A stretch of DNA of 64,000 nt from Tillus elongatus (taxonomy: Eukaryota; Arthropoda; Insecta; Coleoptera; Cleridae): NCBI GenBank assembly GCA_964006375.1, contig OZ023267.1:33227266-33291265 (forward strand), in the 5' to 3' direction. Under the pieces are notes generated by a model. That model did no database searches, was not told where the DNA came from, and worked only from the letters and a program-made list of their open reading frames with translations. Positions within the stretch are counted from its first letter, which is position 1, and each line of letters starts with the position of its first letter. Both the position numbers and the translations under genes were made by a program. This document shows positions 1-17,249 of the stretch, one piece after another.

Positions 1-800
1 CAGTTGATAGAGAAAGACATACTATTTTAAATGACACTTAGTTCAATATTTTCCCATGAGGCGATCCAGAGATATTGCATTTTTTCCTAATCAATGTTTG
101 CCTTACCCCCACCACTTTATCTGAAAAGTTAGAGAAAAATAGTCCCAACAGAAATTGTTCGTGATACACACGACATTTATTTGCAGGTATTTTCAATACA
201 GTCTATCTGGACATATTACTGAGATATCCTATTTTTTCCATTTCCTCTTGGTGTTGCGCCCCCTAGCATGCATCTGACGAACTTGAAAATAATTTCCAAC
301 GATTTTTCTTGGCCACATTTACTAAAGATATTTTTTTCCAAAAGCTCTAAGGGGAACGGTTTCCGAGATACAGCCGCTTACCTCGCTTAATTGGCCACCC
401 TCTACATTTTTCACTCATAGTCCTTGTTCAAACATGAACAAAAATTTATCATGTATTATTTATTTCCTAATTTGGATGTTGCGATAGAATATCTTATTTG
501 TTTTAGATTGCGTAAATGTCAACAAAGAATTCATAGTTAAACACCACCTGTGATCGTTAAGTGCAACGGCATAAACTTCCTCTCTATCAAGCTGGTTTGG
601 GAACCTACCCATTAAATAAAGTAAACAGAAAATATTCCCATTTAGCAAATTGCTGCAGTTTATTTTCAACGCCAATTTTCGCATGCAGTCAATCAGCGAA
701 TATAAAACTGTTTTGTCATAAATTTAAATAAACATATTAATAGTTAATATGTAAATGTACCAAGTGTTTTGTATTTCAGTGTTTACCATCTACCATTACA
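1..800. other. unassigned AT-rich sequence
   Basis: No coding region, RNA gene or complete mobile element is recognisable. The stretch near 395-408 (GGCCACCCTCTAC) resembles the CACCCTGTA-type ends of the DD41D elements in this window and could be the edge of a decayed non-autonomous copy. This is weak evidence. Confidence 0.4.
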
Positions 801-801
801 T

Positions 802-876
<75 letters not shown>
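801..876. repeat. (TA)n microsatellite
   Basis: Uninterrupted TA dinucleotides run directly into the left inverted repeat of the first DD41D element. TA is the target of Tc1/mariner elements, so this tract is probably the landing site. Confidence 0.95.
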
Positions 877-879
<3 letters not shown>

Positions 880-2758
880 GCACATTGAAAACGAAACAGA
901 CCAATTTACGTCCAGAGAATATTTTTTTTTAAGAAACGCTGAAACACGTAATTTTTAATATTGAGGGGGACATGTTTTCACGTAAAACTCAACTTTGTCA
1001 CATCAACCCCTTAGGGGCGGTGATAACAACCATTATATCTTAAATAAGGAACATGGGTCGAATGTTACATCATTTGAAAGCCCTTTCTTTTCTGAATTCA
1101 GCACACTAATTTTTTTTTAGTTTTGTCAACTCGTTTAAAAATAATTCACAGTTGAAGATACAAGAATGTATTTCACTCATTCCGATAAGAAATCTGCTGA
1201 TAGTCAAAGTTTTGTTTGTTTGTAAACAAAAAATTGACTGTCAGAACATTTCTTATCTGAATGAGAGAAATGCGGTTTAATATTTCAGTTTATCGGTCGG
1301 TTTGATACTTGATAGAACTACCAAAAATTAATTTCACAATGGTGTATTCTGTAGAAAAAAGAGTTGAAATAATTACTTTTTTGTTCAAAAACGATGACTG
1401 TGCCAACCGTACCGCAAATTTGTTTAATGAACGACATCCGAACAGACATGTTAATAGAAAATACATTTTGGAGTTAGTTGCAAAGTTTCGACAAAGTGGT
1501 TCAGTAGCCAACAAAAAACGGGATCCTGAACGTGACCTTCCAGCTAGAAATGAGACCACTGAAATTGAAGTTTTAGGACAAATTGCTTCGGATCCAACTT
1601 TGAGCACGAGAAAATTGGTCACTGTTTCAAACATCAAAAGAAGAACTATTCAGCGAATACTGAAGCATCATAAATTTCACCCGTATAAAATCGTCTTGTA
1701 CAACAACTGAATGAAGATGATTTTGATCGGCGGCTGGAGTTTTGTGACGTTATGACTGCACAAATAGCTGATAACTGGAACTTTCTGTTCAATATCTGTT
1801 TTTTAAACGAGTGTACCTTTTTATTTAACTCTACAGTCAATAGTCATAATTGTCGTTATTGGGCAGATAATAATCCAAGAAATTTTCACGAAGTTCACAC
1901 CCAAACTCCACAGAAATTGATGGTCGGGACTGGCATTTTTTGAAACCGTCTAAACGGACCAATTTTTCTTAATGGCAATTTGAGTGGCGAAAAGTATTTG
2001 GAGTTACTAAAAGATATCGTTTACCCTCTACTAATTGACATTGTTGAAAATGATGATCGCTATCAAGAAAATCAATTATTGTTTAAACAAGAAGGAGCTC
2101 CTCTGCATTTTTCACAACGTGTTAGGGAGTTTTCCAACAGAGAGTTTCCAGGACAATGGATTGGGCGTAGAAGTGCTATTTACACTTATTTCTATGGGGC
2201 CATTTAAAGAGTAGAATTTAAACAACAGAACCGGAGTCTCTGGAAGAATTACGACAACGCATTGTTTAAGAATTCCGTCTAATAACTCCACAAATGCTCC
2301 AGAATGTCAGAGCTCGTTTTGAACAAAATTTGTACTTTTGTGTGGAAGGTCAACAATTACACTTACTTAACTGAATAAACATTTTTGAACGTTTAGTTTG
2401 GTTTTTTATTTTTTTTAACGAAAAATTGACTAATTAGTGCATTTCTTATCACAATGAATGAAATACGTTCTTGCAACTCCAACTGTGAATAATTTTTAAA
2501 CGAGTTGATAAAACTTCCAAAAAAATTTGTGTGCTGAATTCAGAAAAGAAATAGCTTTCAAATGATGTAACACTAGACCCATGTTCTATATTTGAAATAT
2601 AAGGGTTGTTATCACCACCCTTAAGGGGTTGATGTGAGAAAGTTGAATTTTATGTCAAAACATGTCCCCCTGAATATTAAAATTGACGTGTTTCAGCGTT
2701 TCTTAAAAAAACATCTCTGGACGCAAATCGGTTTGTTTCGTTTCAATGCGCCACCCTG
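877..2758 (+). mobile_element. DD41D Tc1/mariner-type transposon, copy 1
   Basis: Inverted repeats about 320 bp long run from 877 to about 1200 and from about 2440 to 2758. They share the terminal TTTCAATGCGCCACCCTG sequence (right-end orientation) and the (A)CATGTCCCC and GGGGTTGATGTGA blocks. The right end abuts TA at 2759-2760 and the left end abuts a (TA)n tract that seems to have eaten the first few terminal bases. The same ends flank copy 2 at 9637-11461. The interior holds one broken transposase. Spacing of the catalytic residues places it in the DD41D (rosa-like) part of the IS630-Tc1-mariner superfamily. Confidence 0.85.
1339..2373 (+). pseudogene. DD41D transposase pseudogene, copy 1
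   Basis: The start is the ATG at 1339 (MVYSVEKRVEIITFLF), which opens an N-terminal helix-turn-helix region typical of insect DUF4817-type transposases. It covers residues 1 to about 60 and is followed by a second HTH (TLSTRKLVTVSNIKRRTIQR). The catalytic half continues near 1752 with ECTF, HNCRYWADNNP and the IVENDDRYQENQ block, and ends near 2373. It is dead several times over. The first catalytic Asp is Asn (LNECTF) and the second is Glu (KQEGAPLH). There is a stop at 1940-1942 and frameshifts near 1700 and 2170. The family normally encodes a roughly 340-residue cut-and-paste enzyme acting in the nucleus on the long inverted ends seen here. The neighbouring TA tract and LINE fragment are separate insertions. 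Confidence 0.85.
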
Positions 2759-2766
2759 TATAAAGT

Positions 2767-3480
2767 TTTTTATTATGAACAAAGCTTTCGACACTATACA
2801 TCATGACTTGCTATATGCTAAACTGAAATATTTTGGTTTTGATTACAATTCACTTAGTCTAACAAGATCCTACTTTATTGCCAGTAAGTATTCTGGCAGC
2901 CAGATTCTTTCTGGCGTTCCACAGGGCCCGGTTTTGGGCCCCCTTTTCTTTATTATATACACATCAGACTTGCTATCATCGCTACAATGCTGCAAATCAC
3001 AGATTTATGCTGCCGATACTGAGATCTATTATAATTTTAATAGTAGTGATTATTTAAATGTAAACAATATACTAAACGATGAATTGCAGTTCATTGATGG
3101 TATATCTCGGCAACATAATTTAAAATTAAATCCTAGCCAGTCACAAATCATACTGTTTGCTAATAAAAATAACTATAATCTTTTGAGTTAACACCTCAAT
3201 TGTGGAGTCTGCTAGAATTCTTGGTTTGACAATTGATTCGCGTCTTCGTTTTAGTGAACATGTCACAGGTATAAGAAAAAAGTCGTTTTTTAGTTTTAAA
3301 CTTTTATATTCCAATCGTCATATTTTAAATGTAAGCTTGAGAAAGCAATTATATGAATCATATGCCCTGTCACACTATAACTACTGTGGTATTGTCTACT
3401 CACCTTCTATTGATTCGATGGACAGGGGTGGTGTTCCAAAGGTTCAAAATGCCTGCTGTTCAAAAGCACCAATAGACTAA
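2767..3480 (+). pseudogene. non-LTR retrotransposon reverse transcriptase fragment
   Basis: Two consecutive reading frames (to 3191 and from 3202) give a reverse transcriptase core. The parts seen are KAFDTIHHDLL (palm, first Asp), SGVPQGPVLGPLFFIIY (motif B), the YADD box altered to YAADTEIYY, LKLNPSQSQIILF, and the thumb region LGLTIDSRLRFSEH and YALSHYNYCGIVYSP. The N-terminal endonuclease and C-terminal end are absent. The altered YADD box and the frameshift mean it is inactive. It resembles the jockey/CR1 group. The C-terminal piece at 46300-46693 could belong to the same family. Its 5' edge is the DD41D element's TA at 2759. Confidence 0.8.
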
Positions 3481-4207
3481 CATATGTGAATAATATACAA
3501 TTCCAATAATATTACATCCATACGGGTCGAAATGATAGCCTCTTTTTTTAAGTCGTTTAAAAACCGCAACATCTCATCTCAAAAATAACATGCTTATGAC
3601 CAAGGCAGGTAAAATGCAGACAAAAAAGACAAAAATATGCGCATTTAAATGCGTCAAATTGACAAAAAAATGCACAGACTTTAGAAAAAAATGTAAAAAA
3701 TTATGCGTAATATTAAGTATGCTAAATCACTGATTATGAATACTATTATGTTTTTTTATTTTTTTCGTTAGAAATTTTGATAAAAATGAAACTTTAAGTT
3801 TAGTAAAATTAATTTGAACATAATAAAACATAATTTGTAGGAAAATACTAGTTTTTATTCATAAGTATCATAATTCATTATACATAATTAATTTTTTTTA
3901 ATGAATTAAAATGATTAACAAAACTATACGAAACAGTATATTAAACATAAATCATGCATTTAAATAATTATATAAACAAATAATTACTACGTGTTTTTCA
4001 GAGTTTTCTAGAAGAAAACTATGTCTTTTGTCAGTAAACATGTGTTCAAAAATATACATTCGTTCAACATCAACGGAAGTAATAGGAGCATATTTATACT
4101 TATAAATAATGTTTTCTTCTAATTCAGATACATTTACATCATCTTCAAAGTTCTCTATAAAAATTTCCGAAATATTTTTTAAAATTTGGAATCCTGTATC
4201 ATTTTAA

Positions 4208-6611
4208 CCTTGCTGTGTCGTTCGGGTCCTTTTTGACCCAATTCGTGTTTTGTTTACCTTTTACTGTTACCATATTTTCTTTCTAACGTTGAGCTTTGAT
4301 TACTTTATTTCTATAATAAATTGCCATCAATTTGTGTGTTTTTTGTTAAATTATAACTTTAATTCTTCTGTCAATAAAATTCTGCACACTTAAGCTGTTC
4401 GGGGCACGACTTTGTTAATGAGGTTCATATCATCGTTTGTATCGTTTACTGATCTGTTCCTTCCGTTTGCTGACTTGATGTGTGTGATAAAGCAAAGTGA
4501 TACATGTTTGACGTCTGACCGTCTGCCAGTCTGCCCGACGTCTGATCGCCTGTCTATCTGATTACCTACTCGTCTGCCGGCCTGCCCGACTTCTTAGAAC
4601 ATAACTTGCATGTCTTTACTTGCTCTACGGTGTAGTCTATAGAGACAGCATATTTTCATTTCAGTTCGTTTTTCGATTTTGTGGAGAATATATGTTCGTT
4701 TGTTTCTTGCAATGTCTCGTAAAGTTATGCAATCTCATACCAGACCTCTTACACAAAAAGAACTAGAAGAAGCACTGGAGACTTCTGATATAGAATCTAT
4801 AGATTTTGACAATCAAGCGGACGGGTGGGACCCATTTGATAAAGAGGAGTTATGTCCCGAAGCGGAGGACTGTGTTTCTGATGTAAATGATAGTGACTAC
4901 GAAGAAGACGAATTGGAGGAGCTAGTTGATGTATCTCAAAGTATGTTATCAAAGAACAAACAGATTCAGCGGTCTTCTGAACCTACAGCTCAACGAGGCA
5001 GATATGGTTCTCAAAATGTAATTTCTGTAACCCCTAGACCTACTAGATACGCCGCTTCAAGAGCCAAAGATGAGTTGTCCACTTTTTTATTATTTTTTCT
5101 ACCGGAAATTGAAACAATAATATTGACATACACAACTATAAAAGGCCGTCGACTTTATGGAGATAACTGGAAAAACTTCGATGTTATAGATTTACATTCC
5201 TCTCTTGGTTTTTTTATCTTAGCCGGTGTTTTCAAATCTCACAATGGATCTACAGAAAGTTTGTGAGATGCTGAAATGGGACGTAATATATTTCGAACCA
5301 CTATGTCTTTGGAAAAATTCAAAAAGTTTTCAAAAGTGATAGGGTTTGATAATAAAAATACCAGACAAGAAAGATGAGAACGTAATAAATTTGCAGCGAT
5401 TAGAGAGCTCTGTGACAAATGGGTGGAAATTCTTCCAAAACTGTTCATTCCTGATGCTTATGTAACGGTTGACGAGCAATTGGTTGGATCCAGAGGCAGA
5501 TGCCACTTCAGACAGTACATGCCGAGTAAACCGGCAAGGTAGGGTATAAAGTTCTGGGTTTTGTGTGTCAATGTTACTGCATATGTCTGGAATATTCAAC
5601 CTTATATTGGCAAACCCCCTGGTGAGACCAAGGAAGAAAACAAGGTATGAGAGTTGTTTTAGATTTACTTCAAGGTCTAAAAGACCATAACGTCACTTGC
5701 GACAATTTTTTTACAAGTTACGAGAGCTTGGACATATGCCACTAAAACGAAATATTATATGGCACCGTAAGAAATAACACAGCTTTTATTTCACCAGAAT
5801 TAATTAGCAAGAAAGTACCGAAAATTACTTCTAGATTTGCATTTACTGATAATACAATATTGTGATCATATATCCCTAGGAAATCAAATAAATGTGTGGT
5901 GTTGCTAAGCACATTACATTGTGATAAAGTAATATCAGCGGAAAAAGACAATAAGCCCCTGATGATTTTAGACTACAATAAAACTGAGGCATCATTAGAT
6001 ACAATGGATAAGGCGGTAGCGTGTTACACAACAAAATGCAAAACAAACCGCTGGCCTTTCACAGTCTTTTATAATATTCTTGACATAAGCGCATACAACT
6101 ACGTTTTGTTCAAAAAATATGTAACACAACAGGCTCAAAAAGCCTGCGGAGGTGCAGACAGTTTTAGAACGTCTGGGCATGGCGCTGGTAAAACCACACA
6201 TTGAAAGAAGAACCAACTTGCCTAGAACTAAAGCCGCCAAAGACGTAGTAGAGACTATAAGAGGAGTAAAAGAAACGTTCAATAAAATGAAGCTTCAACG
6301 TCAGTATTACCAAAAAAACAAAGAAAGTGCTATTTGTGCCAAAAAACTGAGAATAAAAGTTCAAGCGTGTGTTCTAAGTGTAAAAAATATTGTTCCAAAA
6401 AACATCTACTAAAAGTATGTAATCAGTGCTATGAGTAATCTTTTTTTATTTTTCATTATAATACTGTTGGTAAAATATGTTCTGTTGCCAAAATAAGTTT
6501 TTACTACATTAATTTTTAGTTTATTATAAACACTTTTGTCAATTTATATACATGGGTCACTTATGACCCGAGCAACTCAGGTGTAAGCTAAATGCGAACG
6601 GCGCTGCAGGG
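4208..6611 (+). mobile_element. piggyBac transposon nested in hAT-1
   Basis: TTAA lies at 4204-4207 and 6612-6615, the hallmark piggyBac target. Terminal inverted repeats are CCTTGCTGTGTCGTTC on the left and, inverted, CCCTGCAGCGCCGTTC on the right. Just inside each end lies a GGGTC...GACCC palindrome (about 4226-4240 and 6555-6570). The element is 2,404 bp, a usual full length, and contains a complete but broken transposase gene. It sits inside the C-terminal third of the hAT-1 transposase, so it is younger than hAT-1. Confidence 0.9.
4712..6438 (+). pseudogene. piggyBac transposase pseudogene
   Basis: The ATG at 4712 (MSRKVMQSHTRPLTQKELEE) opens a long acidic N-terminal region. The DDE_Tnp_1_7-type core follows, with VTVDEQLVGSRGRC (first catalytic Asp, codon 5471), VTCDNFFTSYE (second, codon 5701) and ILDYNKTEASLDTMDK (third, codon 5971, plus the extra Asp). 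All catalytic Asp residues are kept. The last codons give a C-terminal cysteine-rich finger with CYLC, CSKC, CSKKH and CNQC, ending at TAA 6436. Lesions are stops at 5264, 5375, 5540 and near 5735 and 5863, and frameshifts near 5648, 6150 and 6325. The intact family protein is about 575 residues and excises precisely at TTAA. This copy is a complete but inactive relic. Confidence 0.88.
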
Positions 6612-6773
6612 TTAAATCACAGAGTTAAATTTGTTAATAATTACTGATCCGGTTGCTCAGCAAACTTTGTAACAATCAGACTCAAATTGATTTATCAAAG
6701 CAACTGACTCTGCTAAAGAGACACATGTACTCTCTGATTTTAATAATGTTGAAGATACAAGAGAATAATTGTT

Positions 6774-6778
<5 letters not shown>

Positions 6779-6851
<73 letters not shown>
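6779..6851. repeat. (TA)n microsatellite within hAT-1 coding sequence
   Basis: Pure TA repeats interrupt the hAT-1 transposase between the WLDAAIFYA block and the LVSSTLLKSE block. Either a TA expansion arose in the gene or a TA-bearing element left this remnant. Confidence 0.95.
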
Positions 6852-6855
<4 letters not shown>

Positions 6856-8622
6856 TTTTTCTTTAAGGCTGGATTTTTTAAATGATTTCTGGAGTTTATG
6901 AGAGCGGTGGAAGAGGAGTTGTTCAGAGCGTTAATAACGCTTTCAATTACGTCGTAATTGTCAGCATAAAATATTGCTGCATCAAGCCATGTACCCTAAC
7001 GAGTTATAACAGGTTGTGGAGGCAAAGAAAGATTTGGAGCGTGTTCTCTGTAAAATTGAATGCACATTGGAACTTTTAGAAATACTTTTTTAATATAGTT
7101 CATAAGAGCATTTACTAAAGTAAACTGCTCTCTTATACGCTCTGCTAATCTATTAATGCCATGACCCAAACAAGTTACATGAAATACATGGAATAAAAAT
7201 TGTTTAAAATTTTGTCCGGCCTTAAGCATCTAAGGTGCGGCATCGGATAAAAGTAAACTCAATTTTTCTGAAGGGATAACATCAGACCAGAAAAAAATTG
7301 TCAGAGAGTCTTGAACAAATCTGGTTATACTTAGATTATCGGCTTTTTAAAGTTTTTTGTCGTAAGAAAATAGGATCTGCCTTGACCCTCTTCCGCTAAC
7401 ACGCCAGTTAATGCTTGGGCGATATATCTACGACACGAATATGTACTTACATCTACTATAACATACAAATAATTTGAACTCAGCATTTCTTATATTCAGT
7501 AATGTTCCTTTAAAAATAGTATCGAGGCATGCTTTACGCAAGGCTGGCTCATCAGGGATATTATGTTTGCACTACTTTCCTACAAATTGCTTTAGGTTTG
7601 GATTATTTAATTTTGTCAGCAGTATATTGCTGCCAATCATCGCTCTCCATAAATCTTAACTAAACTGCTTCTGGTCGGTTTGTTTTGGTTTCTATTGAAG
7701 GCAACCTCTTATGGTTTGCTGTGATGTTGCACGTTCTTCAACTTTCCGCATGTTGAGAATATGCTTTGCGGTTTTGACATGCTGATCCACAATGCACTTT
7801 TTGTCGGCATGAATCTGTAGTGACCAAAAAAAAAAACAAAAAAATAAATTTCTTTATTGAAAATTTTTCTAAAAGAAAGATATGTTTACTCCGGGCTAAA
7901 GTTAGTTTGACACTTTTTTTGTGAAAATTAAAATCTTATTGTCGGTGTAGCTATCACATTTTATTTTTGGTATACGAATTTTATGCATACATTTACTTAT
8001 AAATAAATAAGAACATATGTAGGAAAAAAACAACAACTACTTACAATTTTTGAACACACAGTACAAAAAAGTTGGTCTCCATCTCATGTAAATTCTCGGG
8101 AATTCTTTATGCACAAGGTAATAAATTTTGTATTAGGCATTTTAATTGACAACACTTCTGTTCACTTTCAACAGTTCCAAAAATATGTTGCGCACCGAAT
8201 TTTTAGCTCTCTTGCTAAGATGAACTGAGTGGTACTAAATAATATTTAGTAAACTGTTGTTCATTCTTGCATTTGGAACTCGATCTTTATTATTTGTACC
8301 TCGAATTTTGGTAATTCCAACCATCTGGGGTTTTGCTGATTCCGGTTATATAATATAATGCGCTATTTATCATCGTCTACGATTCTACGAATTTCATCGG
8401 CCGCGTCTCGCAGCTTTAAGTTCCGGGAACCGCACTGCCCGTCTTTATATTTTCAGGTCTAAGTAAATATGATAAATCAGTTTATATAGCTTTATGTCCT
8501 TTGTGTTTGACGTAATTTGAAAATTTGTGAGAAAAAATATAAGACTTAATTGAGAAAAATGCATTTTCTACGAAAAAATGCAAAAAATGCAAATTGCATT
8601 TTTTCCGTGTCTTACTTATGAC

Positions 8623-9412
8623 TTATAAGGTGTCATTGTAAAGGGTAGCAAATGTTATTTTTGCTCGGAGCGGAAAAATAGCTAGATCAGGTCCTGGCTA
8701 CGAGAAAAACAATTTCAGAGTTACCCTCGTATTTTCTACCATGCTATTATCTGGTCTTCTTTCACGTTAAAATCTTACACTTTTCAGTAAAGAGTTTTGT
8801 AGATAATGAAATTAGAAAGTAGAAATTTTGTAAGCAAATGGCGGCAATAACATTATAATAAAGAGTGAGCAGCAGCCAATTATAAAAGGTGGTATAAGTA
8901 GAGGGGTGGTTCGAACCAATGTAAATCTGAAATTTGATATAATTATTATTATTTATGAGGATGCACGTGTAATATCTCGCAGGGATACACGTGTGCTGGC
9001 GATTTATGTTGAAAGTTTGTTATATTAGTGGCTGAGCTTTCCCATAAAATAGCTCATTTCGCAGTTTGCTGGCTTGTTTTGTTTGCCACTTAAGAATTTA
9101 TAATTTCCTTTTAAAGTAATAATACCACAAAACTTATTAAACTTTTAAACAGGGCGTGTTTCAAACGATTTTAACATCAATTTAAGTCACCCTAAAATTA
9201 GATTCATTTGTTGGATAGAGGAGGAATTTGATTTTATGCAAATGAACTCGTTTTCCTGGAATTTTACAGTTTAGATCCAGATAGGGTACCAGTATCTTAT
9301 AAATACTTATTTAAAAAGCTCTTGCGCTTTACACTAAAGTTGTTCACTACAAAACAATTAAAATATATTCTAATTGTTACTCTGTTAAAAAAAAACATAA
9401 CAAATAGGTTTT
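8623..9412. other. unassigned sequence
   Basis: AT-rich sequence between hAT-1 and the split family X copy. I see no coding potential, inverted ends or repeat shared with the rest of the window. Confidence 0.4.
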
Positions 9413-9541
9413 AGTGGGTTTTTATTTAAAAAGCATATCCAGGCATAACTTTGACAACTAACTGATTTTGGTCACGCCTGGTAAGTACTTGGTAAGCGAC
9501 AAAATTTCCCGGCCTGAACCAAAAACCAAGGTCAGTTAAAA

Positions 9542-9545
<4 letters not shown>

Positions 9546-9636
<91 letters not shown>
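9546..9636. repeat. (TA)n microsatellite
   Basis: The left remnant of the X4 TA core. It runs directly into the DD41D copy 2 left end (TTGGGTGGCCATTG). Confidence 0.95.
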
Positions 9637-15261
<5,625 letters not shown>

Positions 15262-15420
15262 ATATATATATGTATGTATGTATCCAACCGATAACTCAAA
15301 ATTTACTTCACCAAACAAAACGAAATTTGGCAATTTCCTTTATTTTGTTAATAGCTTGGATGAGTTCGTTGGACAGTTATGACGCTTACATACTTTCAGA
15401 AAAAAATGCAAATAACTGTT

Positions 15421-16300
15421 TAAAAACGTAATATATTTTAAATGATTAGAAACAGAAAACTAAAACTTTACGCGCACATAAAAATCAGTTGTCCGCTCCA
15501 CCAAATGTGAACTTAATCGGTTCAGTAAAGTCTGACTTATAACCAAATAAAAAATAAATAATTCACAATATAACCTGAAATTACCTCAGAATGGGTGCCT
15601 ATAGTGTTAGACAAGGTCAGACAGATATATTAGGGTTACGCTGCTATTGCAAACAAATGCTCCAAATTAAACTTCAAATGAACAGGCTACATAATATGTT
15701 ACAATAAACAATCATCGGGGTTGCCATTTGCCAAAACTGTCATCTGAATTTGAAGATAACAGAAAAATATATAGTAATAAATAAAATTTTTAATGAAAGT
15801 GGTTCAATTTGTTTAAACGCAATCTAAAACTACGTTTTATTATGTATAAATATTAAGCTTCCCATTCTTCAAGGTATTTAAAACCCATCGCTCTCTCCTA
15901 GTTAAATCTGACAACGCCAGTTACCTATTTGTAATTGCCATTTGTTATTTTGCAAACTGTCAGTGGGAGGAGTCGAATCGAGGTTTTCCTCTTCTTCTTT
16001 TTTGTTTGCATACGCCATACACAAATAGTAAGACTCAGCTAATACCTTAGAATTTGAGAATAAGGTACTTATTGTTTAATTTTAGTTTTTAGTGAATTTT
16101 CATTATTACTTACTCTTCATGTGGTATATGGAAAATTTGAGGTAAACGAAACTACATAATATCATGCAGTAGTTTAAGCTATACCTATAAACACATGTTC
16201 AGTGTAAATTATTAAATTTCTAAATTCAAATTTTTTTATTGTTTTTATTTATTTATTTCATTTTCAAAGAGTATGGATACAGCAATAATAAATAAATGTT
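15421..16300. other. unassigned sequence
   Basis: AT-rich, with no recognisable coding region. A GCATACGCC motif at about 16007 resembles the subterminal motif of the adjacent transposon but stands alone. Confidence 0.4.
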
Positions 16301-16309
16301 GAAAAGGGT

Positions 16310-16640
16310 TTAGGTGCAGCAAGTGCGTTATGGTAGCGAATTTTCGTAAACATATTCCAAATGGTGATAATTCAATTACCCATTAAACTAGAATCTTCAA
16401 TTTTGATACATACTAAAACCTATCCTAAATTTAAAAAATAACACAATGAGCTTTACAGGCAACGATAAATTTGTTTTAGAATAATTCAATTACCCATTAA
16501 ACTAGAATGTTCAATTTTGATACATACTAAAACCTATCCTAAATTTAAAAAATAACACAATGAGCTTCACAGGCAACGATAAATTTGTTTTAGAAAACCA
16601 TTTTTCTTATTTTGTTTCCAGAAACTGTTTCGATTGAGTG
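16310..16640. repeat. family X-type end plus 114-bp tandem duplication
   Basis: GTGCAGCAAGTGCGTTATGG at about 16315 is an X 3'-type end. It is followed by a 114-bp unit present twice in tandem (about 16368-16481 and 16482-16595) with very few differences. Both copies contain the AATTCAATTACCCATTAAAC and AACGATAAATTTGTTTTAGA segments. Confidence 0.8.
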
Positions 16641-17249
16641 GACTAAAAAATAAGTGGTGAAAAAGGTCTGGGTGCAGCAAACACATTATGGTAGAGAGTG
16701 TTTGTAAAAATATTTGGAATCCGATAACTCAATTTCCTATTAAGCTAGATTCTTTAATCTTGAACCATAGTAACATCTATGTAAACGCAGCCTGGGTACT
16801 TCGCGGATAACTACAAGTTGGTTTTCAAAAACGTTTTTTGTTGCTTTGTTTGCAAAAACTAGTTCGATTCGGTTGACCAAAACAAAACCATCCAAGCAAT
16901 TAAAAGGAAAAATACCTGCCATATTTATGATTTGGCAGGTACATTCCCTTTGTAAATAATTAATTTTTTTCTAGAAAACTTTTGTGACTTTAATGAAATT
17001 TGTAACACATTTTTTTAAAGAGACTTGCAGTACTTACATATATATCTACCAAACTATAATTTTCTAGCTCCATAGAAAATAGAAACTCATTCAAATAATC
17101 GCTAACTGGGACCTCTAAAACCGGTCTCCCAGGTCCTTTTAAATTTAAAGAATTAGTTTTAATATAATAATATATCTTACTAATAGTGTACAATTCTTAT
17201 AAAAATTCACTACTATAATGCACTTGCTGCGTCCCGAAATTTTTAAATT

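Larger units (their letters stand above)
3952..8140 (-). pseudogene. hAT transposase pseudogene with BED finger and intron
   Basis: The likely start is the ATG at 8138-8140 (MPNTKFITLCIKNS). Exon 1 carries the CTVC half of a BED-type zinc finger and ends at a GTAAGT donor near 8043. A T-rich tract and CAG acceptor near 7812 lead in frame into HADKKCIVDQHVKTAKH, which supplies the H-x5-H half. Downstream, decayed blocks show GRYIAQALTGVL, then DAAPYMLKAG and HVTCLGHGINRLAE (frame at 7229-6996), PVITR-GTWLDAAIFYA, and after the insertions NDTGFQILKNISEIF. The C-terminal hAT dimerisation motif follows as YKYAPITSVDVER and ends at the TGA at 3952. There are several stops. The frame is continuous across the piggyBac TTAA site, which confirms the nesting. 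The resembling family is the insect hAT group with a CxxC...HxxxxxH finger. Confidence 0.8.
3601..8614 (-). mobile_element. hAT transposon (hAT-1), 5.0 kb, with nested piggyBac
   Basis: A perfect 8-bp direct repeat, CTTATGAC, lies at 3593-3600 and 8615-8622. Eight base pairs is the hAT target-duplication length. The ends are imperfect inverted repeats: CAAGGCAGGTAAAATGCA on the left and, reading inward on the other strand, TAAGACACGGAAAAAATGCA on the right. Both are followed by repeated AAAATGC-type subterminal motifs. The interior on the minus strand is one hAT transposase gene interrupted by a piggyBac element (4208-6611) and by a (TA)n tract. Without the piggyBac the element is about 2.6 kb, a usual hAT size. 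Confidence 0.85.

Noticed and set aside
1290..1637. 115-codon minus-strand open frame (and its counterpart at 10017-10310)
   Set aside because: Both are antisense to the DD41D N-terminal coding region.
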